Assembly: GCA_027319585.1 (NCBI GenBank)
Contig: DAHVMY010000034.1
Location: forward strand, 1-18,953
Reading direction: 5' to 3'
DNA from: AG-12 sp027319585
GTDB lineage: Bacteria; Chloroflexota; Dormibacteria; Aeolococcales; Bog-877
Length of the DNA stretch: 18,953 nt
Made by a program: the position numbers and the translations under genes. Every line of letters starts with the position of its first letter. Within the stretch, counting starts at the first letter, position 1. Shown in pieces: positions 1 through 7,765 of this stretch. Under the pieces are notes generated by a model, which made no database searches, was not told where the DNA came from, and was given only the letters and a program-made list of their open reading frames with translations.

Positions 1-843
1 CAGCTCGGTCGGGAAGGGTCCGTAGCCGACCCTGGTGGTGTAGGCCTTGAAGATGCCCAGGGTGGCCGAGACGTGACGCGGGCCCAGCCCCGCCCCCGCC
101 AGCGCACCCCCCGAGGAGGGGTAGGAGCTGGTCACGTAGGGGTAGGTACCGAGGTCGAGGTCCAGCATGGTGCCCTGCGCGCCCTCCAAAATCACCCGCC
201 GGCCGGAGCGAACCGCCTCCTGGACGATCGGGAAGGGATCGCGAATGAACCGCTCCAGGCGGCTCGCGTAGCCGGTGTACTCCGCAAGGATCGCCTCCTT
301 GGTGAAGGGGGGAGCGGAGTAGAGCTTGACCAGGATGTCGTTCTTCAGGGGCAGGACGAAGTCCAGCTTCTTCTCCAAAAACCGCAGCTTCTGGAGGTCC
401 CCCACCCGAAACCCGATCCGCCGCACCTTGTCGCTGTAGGCGGGGCCCACCCCCCGGAAGGTCGTGCCCAGCCGGTCGTCGCCCCGGGCCGCCTCCTCGA
501 GGCGGTCGAGCACCGGGTGATAGGGCATGATCATGTGAGCGCGGTCGCTGATCACCAGCCGGCTGAGGTCGGCCCCGGCCCGTTCCAGCTGCTCCACCTC
601 CTCCAGCAGCACCCGGGGGTCGAGGACCACCCCGTTGCCGATCACACAGACGGTGGCGGGATGGAGGATCCCCGAGGGGATGAGGTTGAACTTGAAGGTG
701 CGGCCGTCGACCACCACGGTGTGGCCGGCGTTGTTACCCCCCTGGCTGCGCAGCACGATCCCCGCCTCCTCCGCCAGCAGGTCGACGACCTTGCCCTTGC
801 CCTCGTCCCCCCACTGGCCCCCCACCACCACGATCACACCCAC
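1..843 (-). CDS. purA: Adenylosuccinate synthetase, 3' end cut by window edge
   Basis: Catalyses the GTP-dependent joining of IMP and aspartate to form adenylosuccinate, the first committed step from IMP to AMP, in the cytosol. The translation opens with the family P-loop GQWGDEGKGK at about residues 9-18 and continues with GGNNAGHTVV, IGNGVVLDP, RGVGPAYSDK, EGAQGTMLD and AYTTRVGYGPFPTEL, all diagnostic of PurA. The 281 codons present are about two thirds of a normal protein of about 430 residues; the C-terminus lies outside the window. I chose the GTG at 843 because it gives the same N-terminal length as Bacillus PurA; a second GTG at 837 is possible. It starts 11 bp after the dnaB stop, so it is the last visible gene of the operon. 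The rplI-dnaB-purA order is also known from Bacillus subtilis. Confidence 0.97.
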   Translation of the reverse strand, partial: MGVIVVVGGQWGDEGKGKVVDLLAEEAGIVLRSQGGNNAGHTVVVDGRTFKFNLIPSGILHPATVCVIGNGVVLDPRVLLEEVEQLERAGADLSRLVISDRAHMIMPYHPVLDRLEEAARGDDRLGTTFRGVGPAYSDKVRRIGFRVGDLQKLRFLEKKLDFVLPLKNDILVKLYSAPPFTKEAILAEYTGYASRLERFIRDPFPIVQEAVRSGRRVILEGAQGTMLDLDLGTYPYVTSSYPSSGGALAGAGLGPRHVSATLGIFKAYTTRVGYGPFPTEL

Positions 844-854
844 CGCGGCTGCAC

Positions 855-2225
855 CTACTCGGGCTCCTGGTGGGTGCGGTCGACGTCGCGGAACGCGGTC
901 TGGCCGGCGTTGAAGAAGAGCTGGAGCCGCCGCACCGGGCCGTTGCGGTTCTTGGCGATGTCCAACTCGGTCAACCCCGGATCCTTGCCCTCCTCGTGCA
1001 TCCCCGGGCGATACAGGAACATCACGATGTCGGAGTCCTGCTCGATGCTCCCGGAGTCGCGCAGGTCGCTGAGCTGCGGCCGGCGGTCCTGGCGCCGCTC
1101 CGACTCGCGGTTGAGCTGGGAGACCGCGATGACCGGGACGTCCAGCTCCCGCGCCAGGCTCTTCAGCCCGGCCGAGATCTCCGAGACCTCCTGGGCCCGG
1201 GAGTCGGACCGGCCCTGAGAGCGCATCAGCTGCAGGTAGTCGACGATGAACAGGTCCACCGGGTGGGCGGCCCGCAGCCGCCGGGCCTTGGCCCGCATCT
1301 CCATCACGGTGAGCCCCGGGGTGTCGTCGATGTAGATGGCGGCCCGGCTCAGGGTGTCCATCGCGGCCGCGATCCGGGGCCAGGCGTCGTTGCCCAGCTG
1401 GCCGGTGCGCAGCCGGTACGCGTCCACCGTCGCCTCGCTGCAGAGCAGGCGCTGGACCAGGGTGTCACGGCTCATCTCCAGACTGAAGAGCGCGACCCCG
1501 TGCTGGCGGCGGACGGCCGCGTTGCGGGCGACGTTGAGCACAAAAGAGGTCTTGCCGACCCCGGGGCGCGCGGCGATCACCACCAGCTCGGAGCGCTGAA
1601 ACCCGGAGGTGACCGCGTCCAGCTCGCCGAACCCGCTGGCGACCCCGGTCACCGACCTGACCTCTCCCTGGTGGAAGGCGTGGCTCAGCGCCTCCCAGGT
1701 GGTGACCAGCTGCTTGCTGATCGCCTCGAACTCCCCCTTCGGCCGGCCCCGATCCGCGACCGCGAAGACCGCCTTCTCCGCCGCCTCGATCGCCTGCTGG
1801 GCCTCCAGGGACTCGTCGAAGCCGAGCTCGGCGAGGTGCCCGCCCGCCTGGATCAGGCGGCGCTTGACCGCGTGGTCGTGGACGATGCGCCCGTAATAGG
1901 AGACGTTGGCCGCGGTCGGGACCGCCGCCGCCAGCGAGGTCAGCGCCGGCAGCCCGCCCACCCGCTCCAGGGTGCGCTGGCGCTCCAGCTCGTCCGCCAG
2001 GGTCAGGGTGTCGAGTGGCGTGCCCTGGGAGAAGAGGCTGAGCATCGCGCGGAAGATGTCGGCGTGCGCGTCGAGGTAGAAGTCATCCGGCTCCAGCGAC
2101 CCCACCACCTGCCCGATCTGGTCCTTGTCGAGCAGCAGCGCTCCCAGGACCGAGCGCTCGGCATCCTGGTTGTGGGGCGGGACCCGGAGTTGGACTGCCG
2201 GCCGGAGCTCCGGCCGGACGCTCAC
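855..2225 (-). CDS. dnaB: Replicative DNA helicase DnaB
   Basis: Hexameric 5'-3' helicase that unwinds DNA at the replication fork and binds primase. The protein is 456 residues, a normal length. The N-terminal DnaB domain (about residues 15-120, beginning VPPHNQDAERSVLGALL) is followed by the RecA-like ATPase domain: Walker A ARPGVGKTSF near 219-228, Walker B DLFIVDYLQL near 324-333, and the SQLNRE / DLRDSGSIEQDSD region near 365-400 that carries the arginine finger and sensor residues. No intein interrupts the Walker motifs. The GTG start at 2225 shares four bases (GTGA) with the rplI stop, so translation is probably coupled. The IclR, ROK and other accessory genes lie elsewhere; this gene sits in a housekeeping operon. 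Confidence 0.97.
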   Translation of the reverse strand: MSVRPELRPAVQLRVPPHNQDAERSVLGALLLDKDQIGQVVGSLEPDDFYLDAHADIFRAMLSLFSQGTPLDTLTLADELERQRTLERVGGLPALTSLAAAVPTAANVSYYGRIVHDHAVKRRLIQAGGHLAELGFDESLEAQQAIEAAEKAVFAVADRGRPKGEFEAISKQLVTTWEALSHAFHQGEVRSVTGVASGFGELDAVTSGFQRSELVVIAARPGVGKTSFVLNVARNAAVRRQHGVALFSLEMSRDTLVQRLLCSEATVDAYRLRTGQLGNDAWPRIAAAMDTLSRAAIYIDDTPGLTVMEMRAKARRLRAAHPVDLFIVDYLQLMRSQGRSDSRAQEVSEISAGLKSLARELDVPVIAVSQLNRESERRQDRRPQLSDLRDSGSIEQDSDIVMFLYRPGMHEEGKDPGLTELDIAKNRNGPVRRLQLFFNAGQTAFRDVDRTHQEPE

Positions 2226-2665
2226 GCGGCGACGACCCGGACCGTCACCCGGGCTTCGACCTCGGTGTGGACCTTGACCACAGCCTCGTACTCGCCGACC
2301 TCGTGGACGGGCTCGAACTCGATCTTGCGCCGATCGACCGGGGTTCCCAGCTTCGCCTCCAGCGCCTCGGCGACATCGATGTTGACCACGGCGCCATAGA
2401 GCTTTCCGGTCTCACCCGCCCGGGCCGGGATCTCCACGGTGGTGGATCTCAACTGCTCCGCGAACGCGCGGGCGGCGACCACCTCAGCCTCCAGCTTGTG
2501 GCGCTGGCGCTCCTTCTGGGCCCGGATCTGCTGCTCCGCCCGCGGTTGGGCGGGCTGCGCCAGCCGCTTGGGGAGCAGGTAGTTGCGGGCGAAGCCGTCA
2601 GCCACCTCCTTGACGTCTCCAGCCTTGCCGGTGCCGGCCACATCGTCGATCAGAATTACCTTCAA
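2222..2665 (-). CDS. rplI: Large ribosomal subunit protein bL9
   Basis: Ribosomal protein that binds 23S rRNA near the base of the L1 stalk and helps keep reading frame. The 147-residue length matches the family (about 148). The N-terminal domain reads MKVILIDDVAGTGKAGDVKE, then FARNYLLPKRLA, followed by the long connecting helix (about residues 40-75) and the C-terminal domain with GKLYGAVVNIDVAEAL. The start is TTG at 2665, supported by AGGAG ending eight bases upstream. This TTG overlaps the DUF1232 stop as TTGA, and the rplI stop overlaps the dnaB start as GTGA. The usual rpsF, ssb and rpsR partners are absent here; a DUF1232 gene and a CCA transferase occupy that place. Confidence 0.97.
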   Translation of the reverse strand: MKVILIDDVAGTGKAGDVKEVADGFARNYLLPKRLAQPAQPRAEQQIRAQKERQRHKLEAEVVAARAFAEQLRSTTVEIPARAGETGKLYGAVVNIDVAEALEAKLGTPVDRRKIEFEPVHEVGEYEAVVKVHTEVEARVTVRVVAA

Positions 2666-3177
2666 CTCGATGACTCCTGAGATGGTGGGTGCTGCCCCAC
2701 CCCGGGGTCGGACAGCTCGCGATCAGGCGGCTCCCCGCTGCCTGCCTTGGCGGAACGGTACCACGGCTGGGGTTCCGGCGCCGGGGCCGGCCTTCCTCCT
2801 CCGGGCCGGAACCTGGTGAGGCCACGTCCGAGGGTGGTGATCCTCACCGCGGCGGCCGCTCCCCGGGCCAGATCCTGATCGAAGACGCTGGTGCGCTGGC
2901 GGATCTGAGCCTCGACGTCGGCCCGGATCTCCTCGGGGACCTGGGAGTTGAACGTACGCACCGCCAGCACGGTGAGGGCGATGGTGTCCATCTGGCCGAC
3001 GACCGGGATCCAGCCCGGGATGTCCAGCGCCGGGTTGAGGATCACCGCCAGCGCCCCCCCCAAAGCCGCCTTGGAGGCGGTCGGGGTGCGCGGGTCCCGG
3101 GCCAGGCAGTAGGCCAGGCGCAGCTGCTGAGGCAGCTCCAGGATCAGGCTGCGAAGGCGCTTGACGCGCGAGAGCAC
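2662..3177 (-). CDS. DUF1232 (YkvA-like) membrane-associated protein
   Basis: Protein of unknown function with a DUF1232 core. The conserved part reads ARDPRTPTASKAALGGALAV followed by ILNPALDIPGWIPVVGQMD, which matches the family pattern of a hydrophobic helix, a 'sP.D.IP..iP..G..D' turn and a second hydrophobic helix. The N-terminal about 30 residues are basic and helical; the last about 50 residues are proline- and serine-rich and probably disordered. I prefer the GTG at 3177 because GGAAG lies five bases before it; a TTG at 3189 and a GTG at 3183 are in frame upstream. The stop overlaps the rplI start by four bases, so it is likely co-translated with rplI. The family has no settled biochemical role and I assign none. 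Confidence 0.8.
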   Translation of the reverse strand: MLSRVKRLRSLILELPQQLRLAYCLARDPRTPTASKAALGGALAVILNPALDIPGWIPVVGQMDTIALTVLAVRTFNSQVPEEIRADVEAQIRQRTSVFDQDLARGAAAAVRITTLGRGLTRFRPGGGRPAPAPEPQPWYRSAKAGSGEPPDRELSDPGVGQHPPSQESSS

Positions 3178-3221
3178 GGCCACTTCCAATTTGGGAACTT
3201 GCGAATCCGAACCCTGTCAGT

Positions 3222-4709
3222 CTAACCGGGCTGGTGACCTCCCCCACCCGCCGCGACCGGCGCCTCGGGTGATCCCGCCTCTCCGGGCCGCGGCCACCAC
3301 CGGCTCCGGTCGCGCTCGAGCACCGAGAACGCGTCCGCCTCCACCACCTCGCCCTCGATCGGAACCAGGTGGCCCTCCAGCATCGCCTCCACCAGCTGGT
3401 TCTGGGCCCGGCGGATCCAGGGGCCGTCGCTGAGCGAGAAGTGCTCCTTGAGCGGGTTGCCCCCGAGCGGTGGACGCAGACCGCGGGGATGCTCCACAGC
3501 CAGGGCGCGGATCCGAGCCTCCAGCTCGTCCAGCTCGGCGGTGCCCGGATAGGAGCTCGCCCGGGTGTCGGCCCGGGCCAGCTCCAGCAGCTCGAAGGTG
3601 AGCTCGCCGGCGTCACGCCACAGCCGACGAACGGCCGAATCCGCCCAGTCGCTGCGGTACTGGATGGGACGCATGTGCAGCTCCACCAGCCGCGCCACCT
3701 GGGTGGTCTCCGCGGAGGAGAACCGCAGCCGGCGCATCACCTCCTGGGCCACTCGGGCCCCCACCTGGGCATGGCCGTGGAAGGTCGGGCCCGCTGGGGA
3801 CCTCTGCCGGGTCGGGGGCTTGCCCACGTCGTGGAAGAGCACCGCCAGCCGCACCAGCCGCGAACGGGTGGAGAGGTCCAGTGCCATCGCGGTGTGCTGG
3901 AGCACGTCCCCCAGGTGGTAGCCGGCCTGTTCCACCCCGCCCATCCGGTCCAGCTCAGGGGCGATCTCCGCCAGCAGGCCGGTCCGGTGCAGCAGCTCCA
4001 GCCCCAGGGATGGCCGCTGCCCGAGGAGCATCTTCACCAGCTCCTCCCGCACCCGCTCCCGGGAGACGATCCGGATCCGTGAGGCCGCCTCCTTGATGGC
4101 CAGCTCCATTCCCGGCGCCAGCCCGAAGTCGAGCTGGGAGGCGAACCGGGCCGCCCTCAGCATCCGCAACGGGTCCTCTTCGAATGTGAGCCGCGGCGCC
4201 AGCGGGGTCCGCAGCAAGCGCTGGCGGATGTCGGCGAGCCCGAGTCCGGTCGGGTCCAGCAGCGCGCGGCTCGCGGTCAGCAGCAGGGTGTTGACGGTGA
4301 AGTCGCGGCGCTGCACGTCCTCCTCCATCGTGCCGGGGCTGACCTGGGGCTTGCGGCTCTCCGGGGAATACGCCTCGCTGCGGGCGCGCACGAACTCCAC
4401 CGTGAAACGGTCGGCCGCTGAGACGGGGAAGGAGATCTGGGCGGTGCCGTAGCGCTCGAACGCCACCACCTTGCCCCTCCTGCCCCAGCGGTCGCGCAGC
4501 CAGCGCGCTCCCAGCTCGGCCTCGACCCCCTCCAGCACCACGTCGACGTCCGGGGAGCTCGCCCGGCCCATCAACAGGTCCCGGGGGTATCCCCCCACCA
4601 CGCAGGCCCTGGTGCCCAGTGCCACCTCCATCTCCGCGAGGATGTCGACCAACCATTCGGCCGAGGGGACCCCGAGACAGGGCTCGACCCCAGGGAGCCG
4701 CTCAGGCAT
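3222..4709 (-). CDS. cca: CCA tRNA nucleotidyltransferase with HD domain (class II)
   Basis: Adds or repairs the 3'-terminal CCA of tRNAs using CTP and ATP. The 495-residue protein has the class II nucleotidyltransferase head: VVGGYPRDLLMGR (residues 37-49), the metal-binding pair DVD (54-56) and RRDFTVN (134-140). The RNA- and nucleotide-binding helical part carries EDPLRMLRAARFASQLDF (178-195). A C-terminal HD phosphohydrolase domain follows with LFHDVGKPPT (291-300) and HGHAQVGARV. The start ATG at 4709 has AGGAG seven bases upstream. It overlaps the small upstream gene by eight bases and ends 44 bp before the preferred DUF1232 start. Some family members are poly(A) polymerases or A-adding enzymes; sequence alone does not exclude this, but the HD domain and housekeeping context favour CCA addition. 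Confidence 0.93.
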   Translation of the reverse strand: MPERLPGVEPCLGVPSAEWLVDILAEMEVALGTRACVVGGYPRDLLMGRASSPDVDVVLEGVEAELGARWLRDRWGRRGKVVAFERYGTAQISFPVSAADRFTVEFVRARSEAYSPESRKPQVSPGTMEEDVQRRDFTVNTLLLTASRALLDPTGLGLADIRQRLLRTPLAPRLTFEEDPLRMLRAARFASQLDFGLAPGMELAIKEAASRIRIVSRERVREELVKMLLGQRPSLGLELLHRTGLLAEIAPELDRMGGVEQAGYHLGDVLQHTAMALDLSTRSRLVRLAVLFHDVGKPPTRQRSPAGPTFHGHAQVGARVAQEVMRRLRFSSAETTQVARLVELHMRPIQYRSDWADSAVRRLWRDAGELTFELLELARADTRASSYPGTAELDELEARIRALAVEHPRGLRPPLGGNPLKEHFSLSDGPWIRRAQNQLVEAMLEGHLVPIEGEVVEADAFSVLERDRSRWWPRPGEAGSPEAPVAAGGGGHQPG

Positions 4710-4934
4710 CCGCCGGCTCCTCCATCTCCGCCGGGCTCACTACCACCTCGTCGCACAGGGGGCAGTACCGGCGGCTCTTGAGCCGGGCACTGCCCGGGGC
4801 AGTTCGCTGAACCGTTGCGGACCGGTCGGCGGAGCCGCCACCAGCCTGAGCGTCAGGTGCTCGCCCGGGACCGCCAGCGTCGGCGCCAGCTCGGCTCCCT
4901 CGCTGCGGTTGTCGGCTCCCGTGTCTGCTCCCAT
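4702..4934 (-). CDS. Small CxxC protein with a probable frameshift
   Basis: I do not recognise this protein. Two reading frames look like halves of one gene. The upstream frame starts at ATG 4934 and gives about 50 plausible residues (GAELAPTLAVPGEHLTLRLV) with G/C-rich third positions, then degenerates and stops near 4740. A second frame, shifted by one base, takes over at about 4770-4800 and gives ARLKSRRYCPLCDEVVVS and an acidic end, stopping at 4702. Joined, the product is about 78 residues with one CPLC knuckle, which might bind zinc as a dimer. The shift lies near the inverted repeat CCGGGCA-C-TGCCCGG (4783-4797) and a GGGG run, so an assembly indel is plausible. The stop overlaps the cca start by eight bases, so it is probably the first gene of the operon. 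Confidence 0.5.
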
Positions 4935-4948
4935 GCCGCCATCTTCCG

Positions 4949-5958
4949 ATGAATGCCGGCAAGGGTGCAGAGTCAGGCTGGGCGGCCAAAGAACTAGCTT
5001 GCAACCGACAGGATGCGGGCGCGGACGTCGGCGCGGCGCACCTCGAAGCGCTCGCGGGGACGGTGGTCGCGGTCAAGGAACGCGGGCTGAGGTCGGCGGT
5101 GGCGATGGGCTCGTGCTCCCCTCTCGGCGCCGGCGTGATCCTGGCCGAGGGCAGGATCATGACCTCGGCGCATAACCTGCGCTGGAAGGGACGGTCGGAC
5201 CCGTTCGACGAGGGCACGAAACGGCAGCCGACCAGCATCGTGCGCGACCCCAACTACGACCTGGCGGTGGCCCCAGTCGGCACCGGCAGCCATCCCCCGT
5301 GCTCCCTCAGCCCAATCCACCCGGCCCTGGGCCGGACGGGCCGGGAGCCACTGCGCCTCACTTCCGGGTGCATCTCCGCCGTGGACCCGGACCATCTCAA
5401 CTGCGGCAAGGTCGGCGGATCCCTCAAGAGGGCTTCGTGGTTCGAGCACGCCGCGCCTCCCCGGAGAAGCTACCGGGGGGCCCGGTGGTCGATCCTTCGG
5501 GCCCCGTCCTGGCGATCGACACCAAGCGCCAGGGGGAGGGATACTGCTGGGCGATGGTCACCGGATCCGAGTTGCGGGCTCGCATGAGCCACGCCCGCGA
5601 GACCGGTTGGCTCGGCCTGCGGCTGCTGCCCCCGGAGATGGCGTCCCGCCTCCGAGGGGCGGTCGGCGTGGAGGAGCGCCCAGGGGCTTTGGTGCGACAC
5701 GTGGTACCGGATGGCCCCGCCGAGCGTGCCGGGCTCAGGCGACGCGACCTGCTGCTGCGGCTGGGCGGGAGTGAGCTCGGGTCCCGGCTTGAACTCACAG
5801 AAGCGATTGCGCGGCTGCAGCCCGGCACCGCGGTGGAGGTGCGACTGCTGCGGGGTTTTGAGGCGGTCACGCTCCAGGTCGTCCCCGTCGCGGCCTCCTC
5901 CGGTTCCAGGCGGCACGGGTGGATTGCGCATGGAGGTACCCGAACCCGCCGGCTGTAG
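4949..5958 (+). pseudogene. Trypsin/HtrA-like serine protease with PDZ domain, frameshifted and degraded
   Basis: Resembles S1C proteases that pair a trypsin fold with one PDZ domain. The first frame (4949 to about 5485) shows the catalytic His in GRIMTSAHNLR and Asp in DPNYDLAVAPV, then LRLTSGCISAVDP and FEHAAPPRRS. The family's GSSGGPVVD box should follow, but GGPVVDPSGPVLAIDT lies in another frame, which then runs through the PDZ domain (GALVRHVVPDGPAERAGLRR) to 5958. Adding one base to the G run at 5475-5480 joins the frames, yet places Arg where the nucleophilic Ser belongs. The stretch between ALG and LRLT also looks about seven residues short. The start is uncertain: ATG 4949 is only 14 bp from the divergent gene and has no clear ribosome site. 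No signal peptide is visible. Either a decaying gene or several sequence errors. Confidence 0.72.
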
Positions 5959-5965
5959 CAGGTTT

Positions 5966-5996
5966 CGTTCAGCAGAGCGGAACGCGGTGGTATGCT
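5966..5996 (+). promoter_or_regulatory. Palindromic operator and promoter of the IclR gene
   Basis: CGTTCAGCAGAGCGGAACG (5966-5984) is a 19-bp inverted repeat with seven of eight arm positions pairing (CGTTC-n-GC-nnn-GC-n-GAACG). The TTC.GC...GC.GAA shape is like sites bound by IclR-family proteins. TATGCT at 5991-5996 is a fair -10 box, and a -35 placed 17 bp upstream would fall inside the palindrome. A bound dimer would therefore cover the -35 region, which suggests autorepression. The effector is unknown. Confidence 0.6.
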
Positions 5997-6034
5997 GCGC
6001 CGATGCACCGTCGCCGAGCCACCACCGGCTTGCG

Positions 6035-6040
6035 GGGAGG
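6035..6040 (+). promoter_or_regulatory. Ribosome binding site that sets the IclR start
   Basis: GGGAGG ends six bases before the GTG at 6047. It is the strongest Shine-Dalgarno match in this region and decides the start, because the reading frame stays open for more than 300 bases upstream through the degraded protease. Confidence 0.7.
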
Positions 6041-6046
6041 GCCAGG

Positions 6047-6817
6047 GTGCCGAGCCTGAGCGGGCGCCAGCGCAACCCCCTGGGTCGCACCGTCCGCCTG
6101 CTGGGATGGATGGCCGATCATGAGGCCGAGGACTTCGGGGTCAGACAGCTCGCGGCGGCCGTGGGGATGGCGCCCAGCACGGTCCACCGGTCCCTGGGGG
6201 CGCTGGAGGAGGAGGGGCTCGTCGAGTGCGATCCGGAGTCCGGCCGCTACCGGCTCAGCCTGGGCTTCTACCGTCTGGCGCTCAAGGGCGCCCGCCAGGC
6301 TCCCCTTCGGGAGCTGGCCCGCCCGATCGTGCTGGCAACGGCACGCGCCTCTGAGGAGGCCTGCCAGCTGGCGGTCTACGGGGAGATTCAGCTGGCGGTG
6401 ATGTATCTCATGGAGATCCCCTCCCTGCACCGCCTCCAGGTGCGGTCGCACCTGCACGAATGGCAGCCCTTGACGCGTTCCGCGGCCGGCCTGGCCGTCC
6501 TGTCCCGCTTGGACTCCGAGTCGGTGGTGGCGGCGTTCGCGAACGGCACCGGGCAGGGCACCGGAGCGGAGCTGGCGGAGCGGCTGGACCAGGTACGACG
6601 TCAGGGCTTCGCGGTCACGGTGGGGTGGACCGACGCCGGCTGTATCGAGCTGGCGGCTCCCTTCACCGGAGCTGAGGGGCGCGTCCAGGGAGCGCTCTGC
6701 CTGGGCCTGCCGGAGGTGCGCTTCACCGAGCCGCTTGAGGGTGCGCTGGGCAATCTGCTGATGGTGCAGGCGGCCAAGCTGGGCCAGATCCTGGAGGCTC
6801 CGCCTACCCCGCGCTGA
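6047..6817 (+). CDS. IclR-family transcriptional regulator
   Basis: DNA-binding regulator of 256 residues, normal for the family. The N-terminal winged helix-turn-helix reads FGVRQLAAAVGMAPSTVHRS (residues 30-49) and continues GALEEEGLVECDPESGRYRL. The C-terminal effector-binding domain follows (about 85-250), with LARPIVLATARASEEACQLA, WQPLTRSAAGLAVLS, GFAVTVGWTDAGCIELAAP and GALCLGLPEVRF. Ligands in this family are usually small organic acids or sugars; none can be named here. It lies just after its probable operator and downstream of the broken protease. It converges on the ROK kinase with only two bases between the stop codons, so regulation of the kinase operon is possible but not shown. 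Confidence 0.92.
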   Translation: MPSLSGRQRNPLGRTVRLLGWMADHEAEDFGVRQLAAAVGMAPSTVHRSLGALEEEGLVECDPESGRYRLSLGFYRLALKGARQAPLRELARPIVLATARASEEACQLAVYGEIQLAVMYLMEIPSLHRLQVRSHLHEWQPLTRSAAGLAVLSRLDSESVVAAFANGTGQGTGAELAERLDQVRRQGFAVTVGWTDAGCIELAAPFTGAEGRVQGALCLGLPEVRFTEPLEGALGNLLMVQAAKLGQILEAPPTPR

Positions 6818-6819
6818 GG

Positions 6820-7749
6820 TCAGACCGAGGCGGCGGTCCCCACGGGTCTGGCGTCCATCGCCAGCTCGAAGGCTCCCACCAGGCCCTGGTCCTCTCCCAG
6901 TTCGGCCCGGAGCAGCCGACAGTGCTCGCGCGGGGCCCGGAAGCTGCCCTTGGCGACCCCGCCCACCATCTGCTCCCAGAAGCTCTGCCCAGCCCCGAAG
7001 ACACCCCCGCCGAAGGCGATGGCGTCGGGATTCAGCAGGTTGATGAGCGATCCCCCGACCGCTAGCCCCAGATGCCATGCGGCCCGCGCCAGCACTCCGG
7101 ACGCCCGTGAGTCCCCCGCCTGGGCGGCCCGAGAGACCTCGGCCGCGCTCGGGAGCCCGGCTAGGGCGGCGATGGCAGTGCCGGACGAAAGCGCCTCCAG
7201 GCAGCCGCGATTGCCACAGTGGCACACGGGGCCCTGGGGATCGACGACTATGTGTCCGAACTCGCCCGCCTTGCCCTGGCCGCCCCGGTACAGCTTTCCG
7301 TCCAGGCACAGTCCGGCTCCGATCCCGGTGCTGACCGTCACGTAGACGAAGTTGCGGAAGCCTCGCCCGGCACCCTGGCGATGCTCGCCGAGCGCCGCCA
7401 GGGTGGCGTCGTGATCCACCAGGCAGGGGCTGCCCACGCGCGCCTCGACCTCATCCTTGAGGGGAAACGCGTTCCAACCGGGAAGGTTGGGGGCCCCCTC
7501 CACCACCCCCGTGAAGGGGTCGACGGGGCCGGGGACCCCGATCGCCACCACCCTGGAGGCGGGGTCGGCCGGCCCAACCTGCTCGACCAGATTGCGGATC
7601 TGGTCCACCACCGCGGTCGGACCCAGATGCGCGGCGGTGCGATCACGCCCTCTTTGCACGATCTCGCCGGTCGGCGCGAAGCGGGCGGCCCTGATCCAGG
7701 TCCCGCCCAGGTCCAGCGCGACCACCTCGCGGCGCCCATCCCCCAGCAT
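6820..7749 (-). CDS. ROK-family sugar kinase (glucokinase-like)
   Basis: Cytosolic ATP-dependent sugar kinase of 309 residues. The ATP-binding DLGGT motif is at 13-17, followed by GVPGPVD (71-77) and VDHDATLAALGE, where the Asp at 114 corresponds to the catalytic base. The ROK signature GTGIGAGLCLDG leads to EFGHIVVD and CHCGNRGCLE. His166 with Cys176, Cys178 and Cys183 forms the structural zinc site that marks ROK kinases rather than ROK repressors; no helix-turn-helix domain is present. The ATG at 7749 is chosen because GGGAG lies seven bases upstream and it follows the nfo stop by 16 bp. Glucose is the likely substrate, but N-acetylmannosamine, fructose or allose kinases share these motifs. 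It is the last gene of the eight-gene operon. Confidence 0.9.
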   Translation of the reverse strand: MLGDGRREVVALDLGGTWIRAARFAPTGEIVQRGRDRTAAHLGPTAVVDQIRNLVEQVGPADPASRVVAIGVPGPVDPFTGVVEGAPNLPGWNAFPLKDEVEARVGSPCLVDHDATLAALGEHRQGAGRGFRNFVYVTVSTGIGAGLCLDGKLYRGGQGKAGEFGHIVVDPQGPVCHCGNRGCLEALSSGTAIAALAGLPSAAEVSRAAQAGDSRASGVLARAAWHLGLAVGGSLINLLNPDAIAFGGGVFGAGQSFWEQMVGGVAKGSFRAPREHCRLLRAELGEDQGLVGAFELAMDARPVGTAASV

Positions 7750-7765
7750 CGTCAAACTCCCTGCA

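Noticed and set aside
855..2225. Intein in dnaB
   Set aside because: The protein has normal length and the Walker motifs are continuous.
870..2399. Long open frame on the plus strand opposite dnaB and rplI
   Set aside because: High GC leaves the antisense frames open; the translation is low-complexity and the minus strand has the complete dnaB motifs. The same applies to 11917-12933 opposite arsA and 13635-15167 opposite the SPFH gene.
5711..6046. N-terminal extension of the IclR protein into the protease region
   Set aside because: This stretch encodes the PDZ domain in another frame and includes the palindrome and promoter; the GTG at 6047 has a strong ribosome site and gives a normal length.
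6815..6822. Terminator between the convergent IclR and ROK genes
   Set aside because: Only two bases separate the stop codons and no hairpin with a U tract is visible.
6820..7749. ROK-type repressor instead of kinase
   Set aside because: No helix-turn-helix domain precedes the ROK fold, and the ATP motif and catalytic Asp are present.
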